Below are positions 1 through 11,270 of a DNA stretch of 64,000 nt, piece after piece (position 1 is the first letter of the stretch; each line of letters starts with the position of its first letter). The notes under the pieces are model-generated. The model was not told the origin of the DNA. It did no database searches and saw only the letters and a program-made list of their open reading frames with translations. The stretch comes from Acanthochromis polyacanthus. Taxonomy: Eukaryota > Chordata > Actinopteri > Pomacentridae. The DNA is taken from assembly GCF_021347895.1 (NCBI RefSeq), contig NC_067132.1, forward strand, positions 25,699,757 through 25,763,756. The letters are read 5' to 3'. The translations under genes and the position numbers were made by a program.

Positions 1-467
1 CGCATTAATGTTGAAAAAGGTTGGATCCAATTTGTGCAAAAAGGGTCAGCCCACCCAAATTATACGCGAGATATTTTGTTCAGCTTTTGAAATGTTTTAA
101 TGCTGCCGGGTTTTTTTTTACTAACTTCAAGCAAAGTGTGATCCTCAAATGCACCCGAGAGCCATTTCTGCAATCATCTCCACGACAACCCTCCTCGCCC
201 ACTCGTAGACCAACACAGCAGGAGTGCAAAATAAAAAAGACAGAGAGAGAGAGAAAGAAGAAGAGACAGGTCCGGTGTGCAGCGAGCAAAACTTTATTTG
301 GCTCGACTCTTCATGGAGTGTTATGAATTCATGTGGCAACAAACATCTGCGGTTTGCTTTTTGAGCGAGAATTGATCTTAAAAAGACTCTTTCATGTCAA
401 AGTGACAGACTTCTACAAAATAAAGTCAAATAGTTTAAAAGACTAGAAAAGCACTCGGAGAGCGCAG

Positions 468-880
468 ACCTCCGCCAGGCCATCTGTCTGTCTGTCTGTT
501 AACAGCATAACTCAAAAAGTCATGGACGGATTTTCACCAAATTTTTACAGAATGTCCAGAAGAGCAACAGTAACAATCGATTAGATTTTGGAGGTGATCC
601 GGATCACCGTCTGGATCCAGGATTTTTTTGAAGGACTATGTACAATTGAGAGATGGCCGCCTGGATCCAGGATTTTTTTGAAGGACTATGTACAATTGAG
701 AGATGGCCGCCTGGATCCAGACGGTGATCCGGATCACCTCCAAAATCTAATCGATTGTTACTTTTGCTCTTCCGGACATTCTGTAAAAATTTGGTGAAAA
801 TCCGTCCATGACTTTTTGAGTTATGCTGTTAACAGACAAACAGACAAACTCCGGTGATTACATAACCTTCTGGCGGAGGT
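468..880. mobile_element. Foldback MITE with long terminal inverted repeats
   Basis: The ends read cctccgccag (469) and ctggcggagg (870-879). Arms of over 110 bp (about 498-613 and 718-835) are near-perfect reverse complements, so the element folds into a long hairpin. It sits inside one unit of a tandem repeat, whose sister copies show the empty site, proving insertion. It has no coding capacity. The 'agcgcagacctccgccagg' end is common in fish genomes as far as I recall. Confidence 0.75.
611..720 (+). repeat. Exact 50-bp tandem duplication at the centre of the MITE
   Basis: The 50 bases at 611-660 are repeated without change at 661-710, followed by 10 bases of a third copy. The unit begins ctggatccaggattttttt. 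It forms the loop of the hairpin element, and perfect identity suggests a recent duplication. Confidence 0.9.
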
Positions 881-3099
881 AATAAAAAGAGACAATATTC
901 TAATTCAACACAGAGGCAGCCAGCTGATGCTAAAATTCCCCCAATTAGTGAAATGTAGATCACCTGAGGTGTCTCAACTGTAAAATGAACGAAGAAATTC
1001 ATTTAAACATTTACTTTAATTAACAAAAGTAAAACAAGCATGTTGGTCAAAAAATAATGGTGGCGATTATGGCTTTTATACATTGAATTATGGTCAGTTT
1101 TTTGGGGTTTTTGAGCAAGAATTTGTGTTAAAAAAGAATCTTTTGTGTCAAATTGAAAACAGATTTCTACAAAGTAATGTCAAATAATTCAAAATATAAA
1201 AAGGCGACTCCTTTAATTCAACACAAAGCAGCCAAGTTAGTGAATTTAGATCATCTGAGTGCAGTAAATCTGTCTCAAATGTAAAACGAACAAAGACATA
1301 TAGATAAATATTTGCTTTAATTAACTAAATTTAAACAAACATCTTGATTAAAAATTACGGCAACTAATTGTGACAGCTTTACTGGAGTTAATCACTTTTA
1401 TACAGTGAATTATGGTCCTTTTAATTAGGCTTTTTGAGGAATAGTTTATGTTAAAAAAGACTCTTTCATGTCAAAGTAAAGCCAAATAATTAGAAATACA
1501 AAAAAGTGATACACCCAATTCAACACAAATGCAGCTGGTTTCTACAGCTTCATACATTTACACACAAAGACGTAGATAACGTGCAAGAACAAATTTGGTT
1601 TGTCTCAGGAAAATGATTGATGCTGCAACTTTACGAAGTTGTCAAAGTCCCATCTTGTGGTATTTTTAAGTCACTGTGCAGAGTTTGATGTTTGAGATCT
1701 TGTATTCCAGCTGGATTTTCTGGATTATCATGCATCACCTCAACCTGAAACGTGTAATTGCTGTAAAATGTGACCCCTACTTCAGTTAAAGATTGAGACA
1801 TAGACCTTGAACTCGCTGCAAAAGAAAACAGACAAAAAAGGGAGGAAGTGAGGTGATAAACCAGACACACGAGCATGAGCAACAATACAGAGCAACGAGA
1901 GTGAAATGAGGACGATTTGAAGAAGAAACCTCCCAGTTTCTGGCTTAAAAAAGCAATATAACAAACGTAAAAGAGTTGTTTTGTAACCCAGAAGCAGCTG
2001 GATAGGTCAGCATTTCCTGGTCCATAAGAGACAGCTGCAAAGAGGCAAAACCAGTTACCTACCTCTGCTGCTTGGATGTCGGTACCTTTTGTAGGAGCCC
2101 AGTTAAGTTAATTCCAAATCTCCAGGCTTCTGTTCCTTCCTTTGCCTCAGTTTAAGATGTGAAATGTGTCATACTGGCCTGTCCGACCCTCCTAAGTTGC
2201 TCAGAAACACCCCCCACCTCACATATCGTCACCTACAAGCCTTAAAACTGAACAGAAACGCCCTGAAACAACCTGAAGTGAAGTGCAAATAGGATTTCTT
2301 GAACTCATATTTTGTTTGTCTTTTGTCTCTTAATTATTTTAAGGGGTTTTGATTTTCTTGATCGGAATACTTTGGATTTTTTGTTAGGATTTGGTTGATT
2401 TAACAAACTCTTTCCTCAGATATTTCTGCGCTTGATTCTGATTTGGGTGGGATATAGCTGCACTTAAACTAAACTGTTGACTACAGCTCTCTTCTGTCTT
2501 GTGTGGTTTTGTAAATGAATTAGATTATAGGAGTTATCTGGGCCCAAAATTAGTAGCGATTTAGTAGTTTAAAACGTCAAGTGGAAAACAGCCTTTTTTC
2601 CCTCTCTGCTGCCCAAGTGAGCTTGAATCGTGTGAATATTTAAGATGTGTGTTCATGCCCTGATTTGCCAGAGCTGTTTTGGTGACGGCCCTTGCATTTT
2701 AATCCAAACAATCAATCACATCTTATATTAAAGCTGTAATGACTAGAAGAGACCGAAGGAAGATAAAGACAGAGTGTCTGACATACGGGTCATCTGATCT
2801 ACTATTACTTTTTGATGGAAAGACCTTCTAGCAATGAAACTTTGATAAACAGAGATGAGTTTTCAGGGGTTAAATCGATGACTGGAGAGGCACTGAACAG
2901 CAGAGTCTCAGGTTCAAGGAGGAACAGGAAGCTTTGCTGCACCTCTTGTTCTTGTTACATCTCTCCATCTACATCTATCTGATAAAATCACAACATTTAT
3001 CTGCTGCTACATTCATGTCACATCTGGTGATCAGTTCCCAGTCAGTTGTAAATGTTGCTCACATCAAAGGAAACTGATATTTCTGAAAGCTGAGGTATT

Positions 3100-3170
3100 A
3101 TTTAATCGGCCACAACATTAAAACCACAGACAGTTGAAGTGAACAGCGTTTATAATAAACCTTTGGTCCT
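3100..3170 (+). mobile_element. Short fragment of a teleost transposon end
   Basis: The string 'ggccacaacattaaaaccac' followed by 'gacagttgaagtgaa' resembles the terminus of a common teleost Tc1-type element. It is only about 70 bp and is called from remembered family sequence. Confidence 0.4.
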
Positions 3171-3409
3171 GACAGACTGCATATAAATATACATGTGTGG
3201 CTTACGTCAATCACACAAGATAACTAAATATGACAACCATCTCTATGATTATACATCCAGAGTCTTATTTAATCTTTGCAGTAATTCCATTGGAGGTAAA
3301 TGTGACAGATAATCTCTTGAGGAGAGTTGTTGGCCTCAGATTGATGTTTTAGGCCAAGAAAGAGTATTTATTTACGCTTACTGAACATGTATAACCATTA
3401 TAACCTGCT

Positions 3410-3705
3410 GAGTTACTCAAGTAGTCGAATAGTTTCCTCGAGTACTTCCAGTTTTTGATACTTCTCCACTGATCCACGACATTTCAGAGGCAAATATTGA
3501 AGTTTTTACTTCTTTACACAGCATTTTTTCAACTAAAGCTCCTTAGTAATAATAATAATAATGTTCTGTACAATGAGTACTTTTGACGCTGACCCTTTAT
3601 GTAAAACTTTAAATGCATGATTATTACTTGGAACAGTATTTCTACACTGTGTTCCTGCTACTTTTCTATAAGATTTCAGCGCTTTTTCGACCTCTGATAA
3701 CCATT
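3410..3705 (+). repeat. Teleost interspersed repeat, copy A
   Basis: It contains 'ctcgagtacttcc', 'cacgacatttcagaggcaaatattg', a run of aat repeats and 'taaatgcatgatt...ttactt' in the order seen again at 8,205-8,565. It is a diverged fragment of a dispersed, probably non-autonomous repeat with no coding content. Confidence 0.55.
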
Positions 3706-4426
3706 TAGACTCGCATATAGCGGATAAAGGAGGCTGGAATTGTGCAGCAGGAGGTTTTTAAGTGATTTTCATGGGAATAGTGTTTCTCCAAGTGCCACTT
3801 TTCAAATCCCGCCACTGTGAATTTATTCGCAGCCACTTTTCGGTCTTGCGGAACTCAAACACCCAGCAGATGAGATTGAGCAATACGCTCTGTAAACGCT
3901 ATTGTTGACTTTTTGCCTTATTCTGCCTGCGTGTGTCTGCAGCCCTCGGTTCATTATGCATTCATGGCTGTCAGTTGCAATATCCCATTCGCGTGCTCAA
4001 AATGCTGTTTGTTTCTCACCGAGACGAAGATGTAATTTAGAGCGTTAATCTGCTTTTCCTGCCTGTAATAATGCCCGTGTTAATAATTCATGGATTAATC
4101 AACACGTGTGAATGTGGAAGAGAGAAACGAGAGAAACGGAGCTCCAGTTTGTCAAGCAAAGACAACACTTTGAGTGAGAAAAATAGAAAAAAAAGATTGA
4201 GACATCCCAATCCGTTTGTGACACGATTTCATTTTATGTTACATAAGTAAAGGAAAAAGTACATTAGCAGACAACACAAAACCACATTTCCACCAAACAA
4301 AGAGAAACGGCAGCTTCAGGAACATCTAGACAATGCAAAGACTGTGAAATCTCTTTACATGTCCCACAGAACAGGGTGAAATGTCCCTTTCTTTAATGGC
4401 TTTCATAACAGTCCCAGCGCTCGTGA

Positions 4427-4427
<1 letters not shown>

Positions 4428-4460
<33 letters not shown>
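4428..4460 (+). repeat. 33-base poly-G homopolymer
   Basis: An uninterrupted run of 33 G lies in AT-rich sequence. Its true length is uncertain because such runs are error-prone. It creates a false proline-rich frame on the minus strand. Confidence 0.95.
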
Positions 4461-4463
<3 letters not shown>

Positions 4464-6032
4464 AGTGTAAATAAAGGCATGGAGTTGCTCAAGAAATCTT
4501 TAAAAACCAAAATATCAGGCATGGAAATGGGCTCGTGAAAAATACTCGCCCGCTTTTTTGACCAAATTATTGTTTGTGAAGGGAAAAAAAGAGAATAATC
4601 CTGCAACAGTCGCTATACACTTAAGCTGACAAAATACGACCCATTTACAAAAAAAAACACCAAATAGTTTCTGAAATCGCCAACAAAGAACACTGTGCTT
4701 TTCCGGAATGTTCCTGAATTACTCCTCCGATGAAGAAAGAACGTCATTTAGTTATCTAACAAAGACACATCAACACAAGCAAAAAAGCTTGACCTATTTA
4801 TGAGGATTTATTTGTTTTTTTTAAATATATATATTTGTTTTTGTAATTGAATTAAATGGGGCAGAGTGAACGCGATTTCGTGTCTTCCTCTCCGCGGTTC
4901 TTCGGAAATCGGTAAAGTGCAATCGTGCTTATTTCCATGTATGCTGCCAACAAGCTAATAGCAACCAAATAGACATGCTAATTCTTGGCTCGTAGCGAAC
5001 ACATTCCCCCGGAGATGTGGCACGCTGCACATTCATTAACAAAATCCTCCAAAAATATACACATCTGAAGTAAAGGGTTTAATTCCGAAAGCACTTCATT
5101 TCGGATCCAAACGCATCAGCCCCGCGTCTCCAAATTAGCATTTCTTAAGCAGTACAGAAACATTTATTAAACGCTTTTATGGAAATTATAGCTGCTGAAA
5201 ATGATGCACACCAACAAACACTTGCAACGTCTGCTTCCAAACACACTACAGTGAGATTTAGTAAATGTTTACATACTGCTAATAACTGCTAAATAATAAA
5301 TAGGAGGTTAAAGAGTTACCATTGCATCCTCTTGAAATGTACTTTTCGTCCCCACAAACATGTTTTTGCGAGCAGAGCGTACCTTCCAGCATGAGTAATC
5401 ACTTGGTGAAAGTATGCATCAGTTGTTTTTTTTGGATTTTTTTTCCAAAAGAACAGGCATCCCGATTGTTTCATAATCAGCCTCTCCACACTGGCACTGC
5501 GTGGGCCTGGCTCTGACCCGACAGTTCTGATCTGATCCACAAAATCAACTCAAAATTAACCGCCCTGCTGCTGTGTGAAAGAAACAAACGGATGCAGGTT
5601 TGCTGGGAGTGAATCTGGGATGAATCCCTCCAGGCCCTTTTTGCAAAACTGTCGAGGTAAGTGAGCTTTGAATGCAACGTTTGTGCTCCTGCGCACGACA
5701 GTTGAGTTATGGCGGGTAGATCCTAATGGCAGACAAAGGGTGGGACCTCAAAACAAAGCACAAGGTGTAGCCCTAATCTTCATATCTTCCTTCTGCTTTG
5801 TACACAGAGCCTCCGGTAAGCAGGATGAGACATTTTTTTGTGTGTGTGTGTTCCTGTTTGTCGATCTCGCGCAGCAACGATAACCTGCTCTGGGATTACA
5901 ACGTCCCAGCTTGTATTTAAGACTCCCGCTGAGCTCACTTTGCGTGCGCTCTTTTCTGCTATTAAGAGGATTTGTTTCTTAATTGTAGACCTGCGCCCCA
6001 GCTCCTTCTCTTCCCGGCTCCCGTTGTTTCTC

Positions 6033-6038
6033 TTTATT
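6033..6038 (-). terminator. AATAAA overlapping the opsin stop codon
   Basis: On the minus strand the last codons read GAA TAA A, so the hexamer AATAAA contains the stop codon. It is a canonical polyadenylation signal by sequence. No U/GU-rich element follows closely, so it may be unused. Further TTTATT (plus strand) hexamers, for example near 5,163, are alternative 3' ends. Confidence 0.3.
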
Positions 6039-6330
6039 CCCTGTAGTGAGCCACAAGAATCAGTTTGGGTTTGGGGCTGACAGCGGCGGGAGCTTGGGAG
6101 GCGCCGCTGTCTCGGTTCGTCACCGATGGGACCACGTGGTTGGTTCCATGTGAGGACTCGTGGGCGGAGTTGGGCGTGGGCACGACGGAGGATGGAGCCG
6201 GGGCCGAAACGTGGCGCTCCTTCTCCTGGCGGACGGTGCGGAGGGTCTTGGTCACCCGAGAAAATGTCTTTAAGCTGGAGACTTGTTCGGGGGTGGAGCA
6301 GCTGAAGAACGCCATGAAACACCTGTAAAA
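6034..6330 (-). CDS. tmtops: TMT opsin, coding exon 4 of 4 (helix 8 and C-terminal tail)
   Basis: This exon encodes residues 318-415 and the TAA stop (6,036-6,034). The acceptor is TTTGTGCAG followed directly by FYRCF, which continues exon 3's MNKQ in phase 0, the junction expected of TMT opsins. The first 11 residues form helix 8; Cys321 and Cys328 are candidate palmitoylation sites. The rest is a cytoplasmic tail with basic SRVTKTLRTVRQEKER followed by a Ser/Thr/Pro/Ala-rich stretch, a plausible target for receptor kinases and arrestin. It ends in KPKLILVAHYRE. The tail diverges fast among paralogs, so it is the best piece for subtyping. This exon lies 16.2 kb from exon 3; it is assigned by strand, phase, splice site and the FYRCF motif, and nothing in between competes for the role. 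An upstream open frame in another phase on the same DNA is only a shadow. Confidence 0.92.
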   Translation of the reverse strand, partial: FYRCFMAFFSCSTPEQVSSLKTFSRVTKTLRTVRQEKERHVSAPAPSSVVPTPNSAHESSHGTNHVVPSVTNRDSGASQAPAAVSPKPKLILVAHYRE

Positions 6331-6555
6331 CTGCACAAACACACCGAATTACTGTCATTATAGCAGTGTGGTAACAGCAGCAGCTAGAAATCTACAAAAA
6401 GTTACATTTCTATACAACTAAACTGCATTTTCAATTACATTTTGAAAGAAATGAACCCAAATTCCACATTAGGAGGTTGGAGGATTGGTCCAGAGCAAAA
6501 CTTTCACCCTGGAAACTGAACTTAAGTTTCATTTTTACACCATTTTACAGCATAT

Positions 6556-6928
6556 TTAACCCTTACAAGGCCATGTTTCTGGAGAAGTACATATACTAAA
6601 ACATATACTAAAACCACCTAATCCATAAAAATATCGATCAAGTCTTGCGAGGTTGCATTGTCGTAGACGTTCGCCATAGTGAATTTCGGCCGTGTTATTA
6701 CGGTACGCGGCCCGATAAAAGCTTCGTAATTGCGGCTCTGTTATAACGGCTCATATGGCTTTATCATTTGAAATAAGCAAATTTGGGGCCAATGTTTGTA
6801 TCTTACCATTGGTCGACTTAAACATACGGGTGTGTGCATATTTTATGTTAATTAGCGAGCTGAGAATGTTCGGTTTCGGCTGTGTGTACGAGTAAGCGTG
6901 AACCGAGTCCCGGCTTTTTAAGGGTTAA
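6556..6928. mobile_element. TTAA-flanked piggyBac-like MITE, CpG-rich
   Basis: TTAA at 6,556-6,559 is followed by cccttacaaggcc. At the other end the sequence is ggctttttaaggg followed by TTAA (6,925-6,928). Terminal inverted repeats beginning CCCTT with a TTAA target duplication are the hallmark of piggyBac-type elements. The roughly 365-bp interior is non-coding and unusually rich in CpG for this region. Confidence 0.7.
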
Positions 6929-6984
6929 GCTTCTCCTTCATTTTCCGGGTTGCCAAGGTAATAAGTTTGCCCTACTCTTTAAAA

Positions 6985-7115
6985 GAAATAGAACTTCGAG
7001 GAACCTTTTGGGGTTCCTTTTGTATTTTCTTTGAGGAAAACCTGCAGCCGAGATTACCCCCCCATAAAAACCTCGAAAAGGTTCTTGAAGAATTGTTTTG
7101 TGAGGTTTGAGGTTC
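6985..7115 (+). repeat. Short repeat with 'ggaacctttt/aaaaggttc' inverted motifs
   Basis: Opposed copies of cgaggaaccttttggggttcc and cctcgaaaaggttcttgaag form a diverged inverted repeat about 120 bp across, typical of a small MITE fragment. There is no coding content. Confidence 0.4.
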
Positions 7116-8204
7116 CAATTTAACTCTTTATTACCACTATTATTGTTTGCAGTATTACTATAGTGGAACTGTTTACCTCCAATTGTATGAAAAGTTTTTT
7201 CCCCTCTTACACTAAGACAAATATGACGAACAAATACATCAGCAAAAAGTCAGAAAAGATTCCAAATTGCACCAAATGTATAAAACCAGGCTCTAAAACT
7301 CGGGTTATTATCTACTACATTGTTCAGCAGAGCTTCATCATGTACTGCTAAAATACACGTAACCTCAGGTAACTGTTTGGAGATGTCAGGCGTTCCTTAC
7401 TGAACCTCTTTCAGAAACCAGAGCTCTGCAGACACTTTGGGGCAGTCTCAAAAATATGTGGAAGAATAGGAAGTGTTGCCTGCTCTTGCTCATGTTGGGG
7501 TTTTCGTTGGCCCTTTTGCCATTGAGTCATTCTAGAGAGTTTGTACCGGCAGGTTTGTTGCATCAGGAGTCACAAATGATGTTTTAAAATGCACGTATTG
7601 TTCATCACACTGAAAGGAGACTCTCCGGTCCAAGCCAGCCTTTCAACCAATCAGCATTTCACCAATGAACGGCATCATTGCTGAACCGTGAGGCCTGCTT
7701 TTAAAAGGACTGCATCCAAACGTATCTCCGTTTCCCATAATCCTTCACTCTGCACGCACAAAGAGGTACCAGAACCATAAATCCACCTTTAAATGCTTGT
7801 TGGTTGAACAGTAAATGGATAGTAGTTGACAAGCAGAGACACAAAGACGAGTCAATTAAAACTGTCTTCCTAAAAGGTATTCTTGCAGCAATAATAAACA
7901 TATAGTGGCAGAAGAAGTACAGTAATTGTAGAAAAATATTCAAAAGCCTTAGTAGGAGCTGTATTCTGAGAGTGGTTAATTAAACAGTAATAAATGTAAA
8001 AAATACATCTTTTGAACCCCTCTGCAGTCTTTCCATTTGTAAACAACAGGACTGAAACTTTGAGCAACAAGTCTGAAAAAACCATCGGATTGTTTTGGCA
8101 AAAAATATTAGAAATGCTCCAGCAGCACACATGTTCAAACAACCCAGGACGTGTTGATAAAAAGGATTTCTTATAAACGGAGATGGAAAGCACACGTAGT
8201 ATCA

Positions 8205-8565
8205 TTTTCTTCTACTTTATACTTCTACTGCACCACATTTCAGAGGCGAATATTGCACTTTTAACTAAAGTTATTAAGGCCGGTTTCACTCAATATTAAC
8301 AAAATATGATCTATAAATATATTATGAAGTCATATAACAGACAGATTAAATTTTACAGATCCCAGAAGGGAAATTCACAAATTATCCAGCCGATAAACTA
8401 CATAAAAAGCTAAATGACCTTTAACAACAGCATTACTTTAATCCAGTCATATGTAGTACTTTATTCTGAACTTAAATGCATGATTTTTTACGTGTAACAG
8501 GCCAATTCTGCAGTTTAGTACTGGTACTTTTACTTTTTTGAATACTTCTACCACCTCTGTTTATA
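8205..8565 (+). repeat. Teleost interspersed repeat, copy B
   Basis: It shares 'ccacatttcagaggcgaatattgcac' and 'cttaaatgcatgattttttac' with copy A at 3,410-3,705 and ends 'ggtacttttacttttttgaa...ccacctctg', the typical end of a widespread teleost element as I recall it. Confidence 0.55.
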
Positions 8566-9214
8566 GAGTAGGTTCACTATTACAGAGATAGTGATGATAG
8601 TAGTAGTAGAAATGGAACATTTGGTGGATGAAGTAGCAGAAACTGCAAGAGTAAATGTGTTGTAATAGCAGAAAATATTGTCTGGAGCAACATAACAGTG
8701 CATGCAGTACAGTTAGGAGGACTTCTGTTGTTGAAAATAAAGCACAGCTGGACTCAAACAGCTTTGGATCCGGTTTTCTTGAGGTCTTTCCGGCGTCCAG
8801 CAGGCTTCCCCTGGATAAACGTAGTGTACTTAGTATACTCTCCAGTTCCACACGTATACTTAAAGTCTACTACATTTCCCCAGGGAGCCGCGGATCAAAC
8901 AGGAGTGCTGCGTAAAACACAACACCTCTCCACGTCTTATTACATCATCAAAGTGCGCAGCCTCCTTCCTCCAGCGTGTTCCCACCCTTTGAGGAGCAGA
9001 ATAAGACATCCACCGACTGATATGACAAACGAGAACAGTTTGTGGCGCTTTATAACGGAGACACTTCAGCAGCCAATTCATCTAATATGAGCCAATTAAT
9101 TTCTGTCACCCGGAGGAAATTATGCAGCTTTCAAAATTAGCTCTCCGTCTTAAATCTTCTAGCGTCTCAAATCCCAGTTTATTAATCTACTGGAGTGCTG
9201 CGCCTGAGGGGAAG

Positions 9215-9370
9215 GAGGAGGAAGGAAAAAAAAATAGAGAAAGAGAAAAAAGAAAGAAGATGCTGGTTTGAAAGCGAAACCCCGGAGGAAACAAAGAGGG
9301 CAGATGTGCAAAGTGGGGGTGAGAAGTGAGAAGGAGAAAATGGAGAGGAAGAGCAGGAAGAGGAGGACGA
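9215..9370 (+). repeat. Purine-rich tract
   Basis: This is A/G-biased sequence (gaaggaggag, aagaaagaag and similar) over about 155 bp. It is low complexity with no gene signal. Confidence 0.65.
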
Positions 9371-9756
9371 GCTGACATCAGGAAGGATTAGAGCCGAGAT
9401 CAGATTGAGATCTTCAGACGGAGCAGCGACCAAATCCTCACCTGCCACCACAAACCAAACACTAAATGTGTTGGTCGGGTTTCAGGATTGTTGATGGTTT
9501 TGTCTTAAGTCACAACATAACTGGGCCTGAGTTACTGTCTGCAGGCATTCCTTTTTTGTTGATGTTGTTGATATATGCAGTGGATTAACTTCACAAATAA
9601 AATCCAGGCTGGTCAGTCAAACAGGTCACACGGTACACTGTAACATAAAGAAATAAAATCTATCGAAAAAAGTCTGGGAGTAAAGGTGCAAGAAAAAAAT
9701 CAGCAAACAAGCAGAACATTAAGAAAAAACAAACAAATAAATACATTTCTGTTTGT

Positions 9757-10188
9757 AGACTCAACAAAAATATAAACGCAACACTTTTGTTTTTGCTCCC
9801 ATTTTTTATGAGATGAACTCAAAGATCTAAAACTTTTTCCACATACACAATATCACCATTTCTCTCCAATATTGCTCACAAATCTGTCTAAATCTGTGAC
9901 AGTGAGCACTTCTCCTTTGCTGAGATAATCATCCCACCTCACAGGTGTTCCATATCAAGATGCTGATTAGACGCCATGATTAGTGCACAGGTGTGCCTGA
10001 GACTGCCCACAATAAAAGGACACTCTGAAAGGTGTAGTTCTGTTTTATTGGGGGCCTCATGCAGTGCAACACATCTCCTTCGCATAGAGTTGATCAGGTT
10101 GTCGATTGTGGCCTGTGGAACGTTTGTCCACTCCTCTTCAATGGCTGTGCAAAGTTGCTGGATATTGGTGGGAACTGGTACTGGTTAA
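9757..10188 (-). pseudogene. Tc1-like transposon fragment with transposase C-terminus
   Basis: The left part carries a terminal region (tcaacaaaaatataaacgca...). Read on the minus strand, 10,188-10,060 encodes NIQQLCTAIEEEWTNVPQA and continues with DNLINSMRRRC, the C-terminal end of a Tc1-family transposase. The DNA-binding and most of the catalytic domain are missing, so it cannot be active. Confidence 0.8.
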
Positions 10189-11006
10189 GTTTTTCCAGTA
10201 TATCAAGATCATAATCTCTCTTTAGCCTAAAATTGAAGTCCTCTGGATGCCTAAAAAGTAAGAAATAAATCTAGAAATGATGCTCTATTAGCTACAGTTG
10301 CATATTGTCTATTATATAGAGAAAAGTAATGCAAAAACTTCCTTTGTATGAATTTGCTTAGAATATTTTAGCAGTTTATGACATAAATGTGATTCTAAGT
10401 AAAACAATCAAAATATCCCAAAAGAAAGTTTTTATGCTCAACTGTGTTTGTCATTTTTTTCTATATTGCTAAAGATTCTGTATCTTCCCAATAACGCATG
10501 CTTCTCCTCTGACAGACAGACGAAAATATTGAGATCAACAACAGAATGCGTTGATGTAAACCGTCAGGATGAGGGAACAGCATCGCTCCACTCTTGTTGC
10601 ATGTCTCACTTCTCTACTGCAGCTGATAAAAAGACTTCGGGGTGCTGGATGAATCCCAGAAGACAAACTCCTTCACGAGGAAACAAAAGTGACATTTCAG
10701 CTGTGAAGAAGCAACAAAATGCTGCAGAGGTTAAAGAGCTGGTTTATGATCAGAGATTAAGTTAAACCTGGGAGGATTACTCGATAAAAAGTGAATATCT
10801 TTTAAAGTCAGTGCTTTTAGATTTTGACCTTTTTTCAGATGTTCTCAGGCAGCGTGGTGAAATCTCATAAAAAAAACTGCTGGCTCCTAAATGAGAAAAC
10901 AATGTTCTGCCACACAAATTTGTGCAAACCTTATACATTATTCACTCATTTTTGCTGCTTCACAATGAACATTTTTACATCTTTAGGCCTCTAAAAAGGA
11001 ATTATT

Positions 11007-11270
11007 ACACTACCCTTCAAAAGTTTGGGGTCATCCAGACAATTCCATGTTTTCCATGTAAACTCACACTTTTATCCATGTGCTAACATAACTGCACAAG
11101 GGTTTTCTAATCATCAGTGAGTCTTTCAACACCATTAGCTAACACAATGTAGCATTAGAACACAGGAGTGATGGTTGCTGGAAATGTTCCTCTGCACCCC
11201 TATGGAGATATTCCATTAAAAATCAGCTGTTTCCAGCTCGAACAGTCATTTACCACATTAATAATGACTT
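11007..11270 (+). mobile_element. Tc1-type non-autonomous element, one end
   Basis: It starts with the terminal motif cactacccttcaaaagtttgg and continues through 'gctaacacaatgtagcatta' and 'cagctgtttccagctcgaac', in the order of a common teleost Tc1-derived repeat. The matching opposite terminus is not seen; sequence after about 11,270 is unrelated or too decayed. Confidence 0.65.

Larger units (their letters stand above)
318..1560 (+). repeat. Imperfect 322-bp direct tandem repeat, about 2.5 copies
   Basis: The landmark tatacattgaattatgg at 1,077 recurs as tatacagtgaattatgg at 1,399. The block 'aaaaagactctttcatgtcaa' recurs near 377, 1,129 and 1,453, each time followed by 'aattcaacacaaa'-type sequence. 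The first copy is split by the MITE at 468-880; without it the spacing matches the other copies. Copies are diverged, so the duplication is old. Confidence 0.7.
1..6033. other. DNA downstream of the opsin gene
   Basis: Apart from the repeats listed separately, no coding exon, RNA gene or gene start can be recognised here. The opsin 3' UTR must begin at 6,033 and run toward lower coordinates, but its end is unknown. The spans 1.6-3.1 and 4.5-6.0 kb hold nothing I can name; 5,040-5,170 has TAAT-like motifs and is moderately GC-balanced. Confidence 0.7.

Noticed and set aside
588..797. Small plus-strand protein with repeated segment
   Set aside because: It is the reading of the duplicated loop and arms of a MITE, not a gene.
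4403..4606. Proline-rich small protein on the minus strand
   Set aside because: The proline run is only the translation of the poly-G homopolymer.
5780..6358. 192-codon minus-strand open frame
   Set aside because: It overlaps opsin exon 4 in another frame and crosses its splice site; it is a shadow of the real exon.
10448..10765. 105-codon plus-strand open frame
   Set aside because: No similarity or signals; inside opsin intron 3 on the opposite strand with no splice support.
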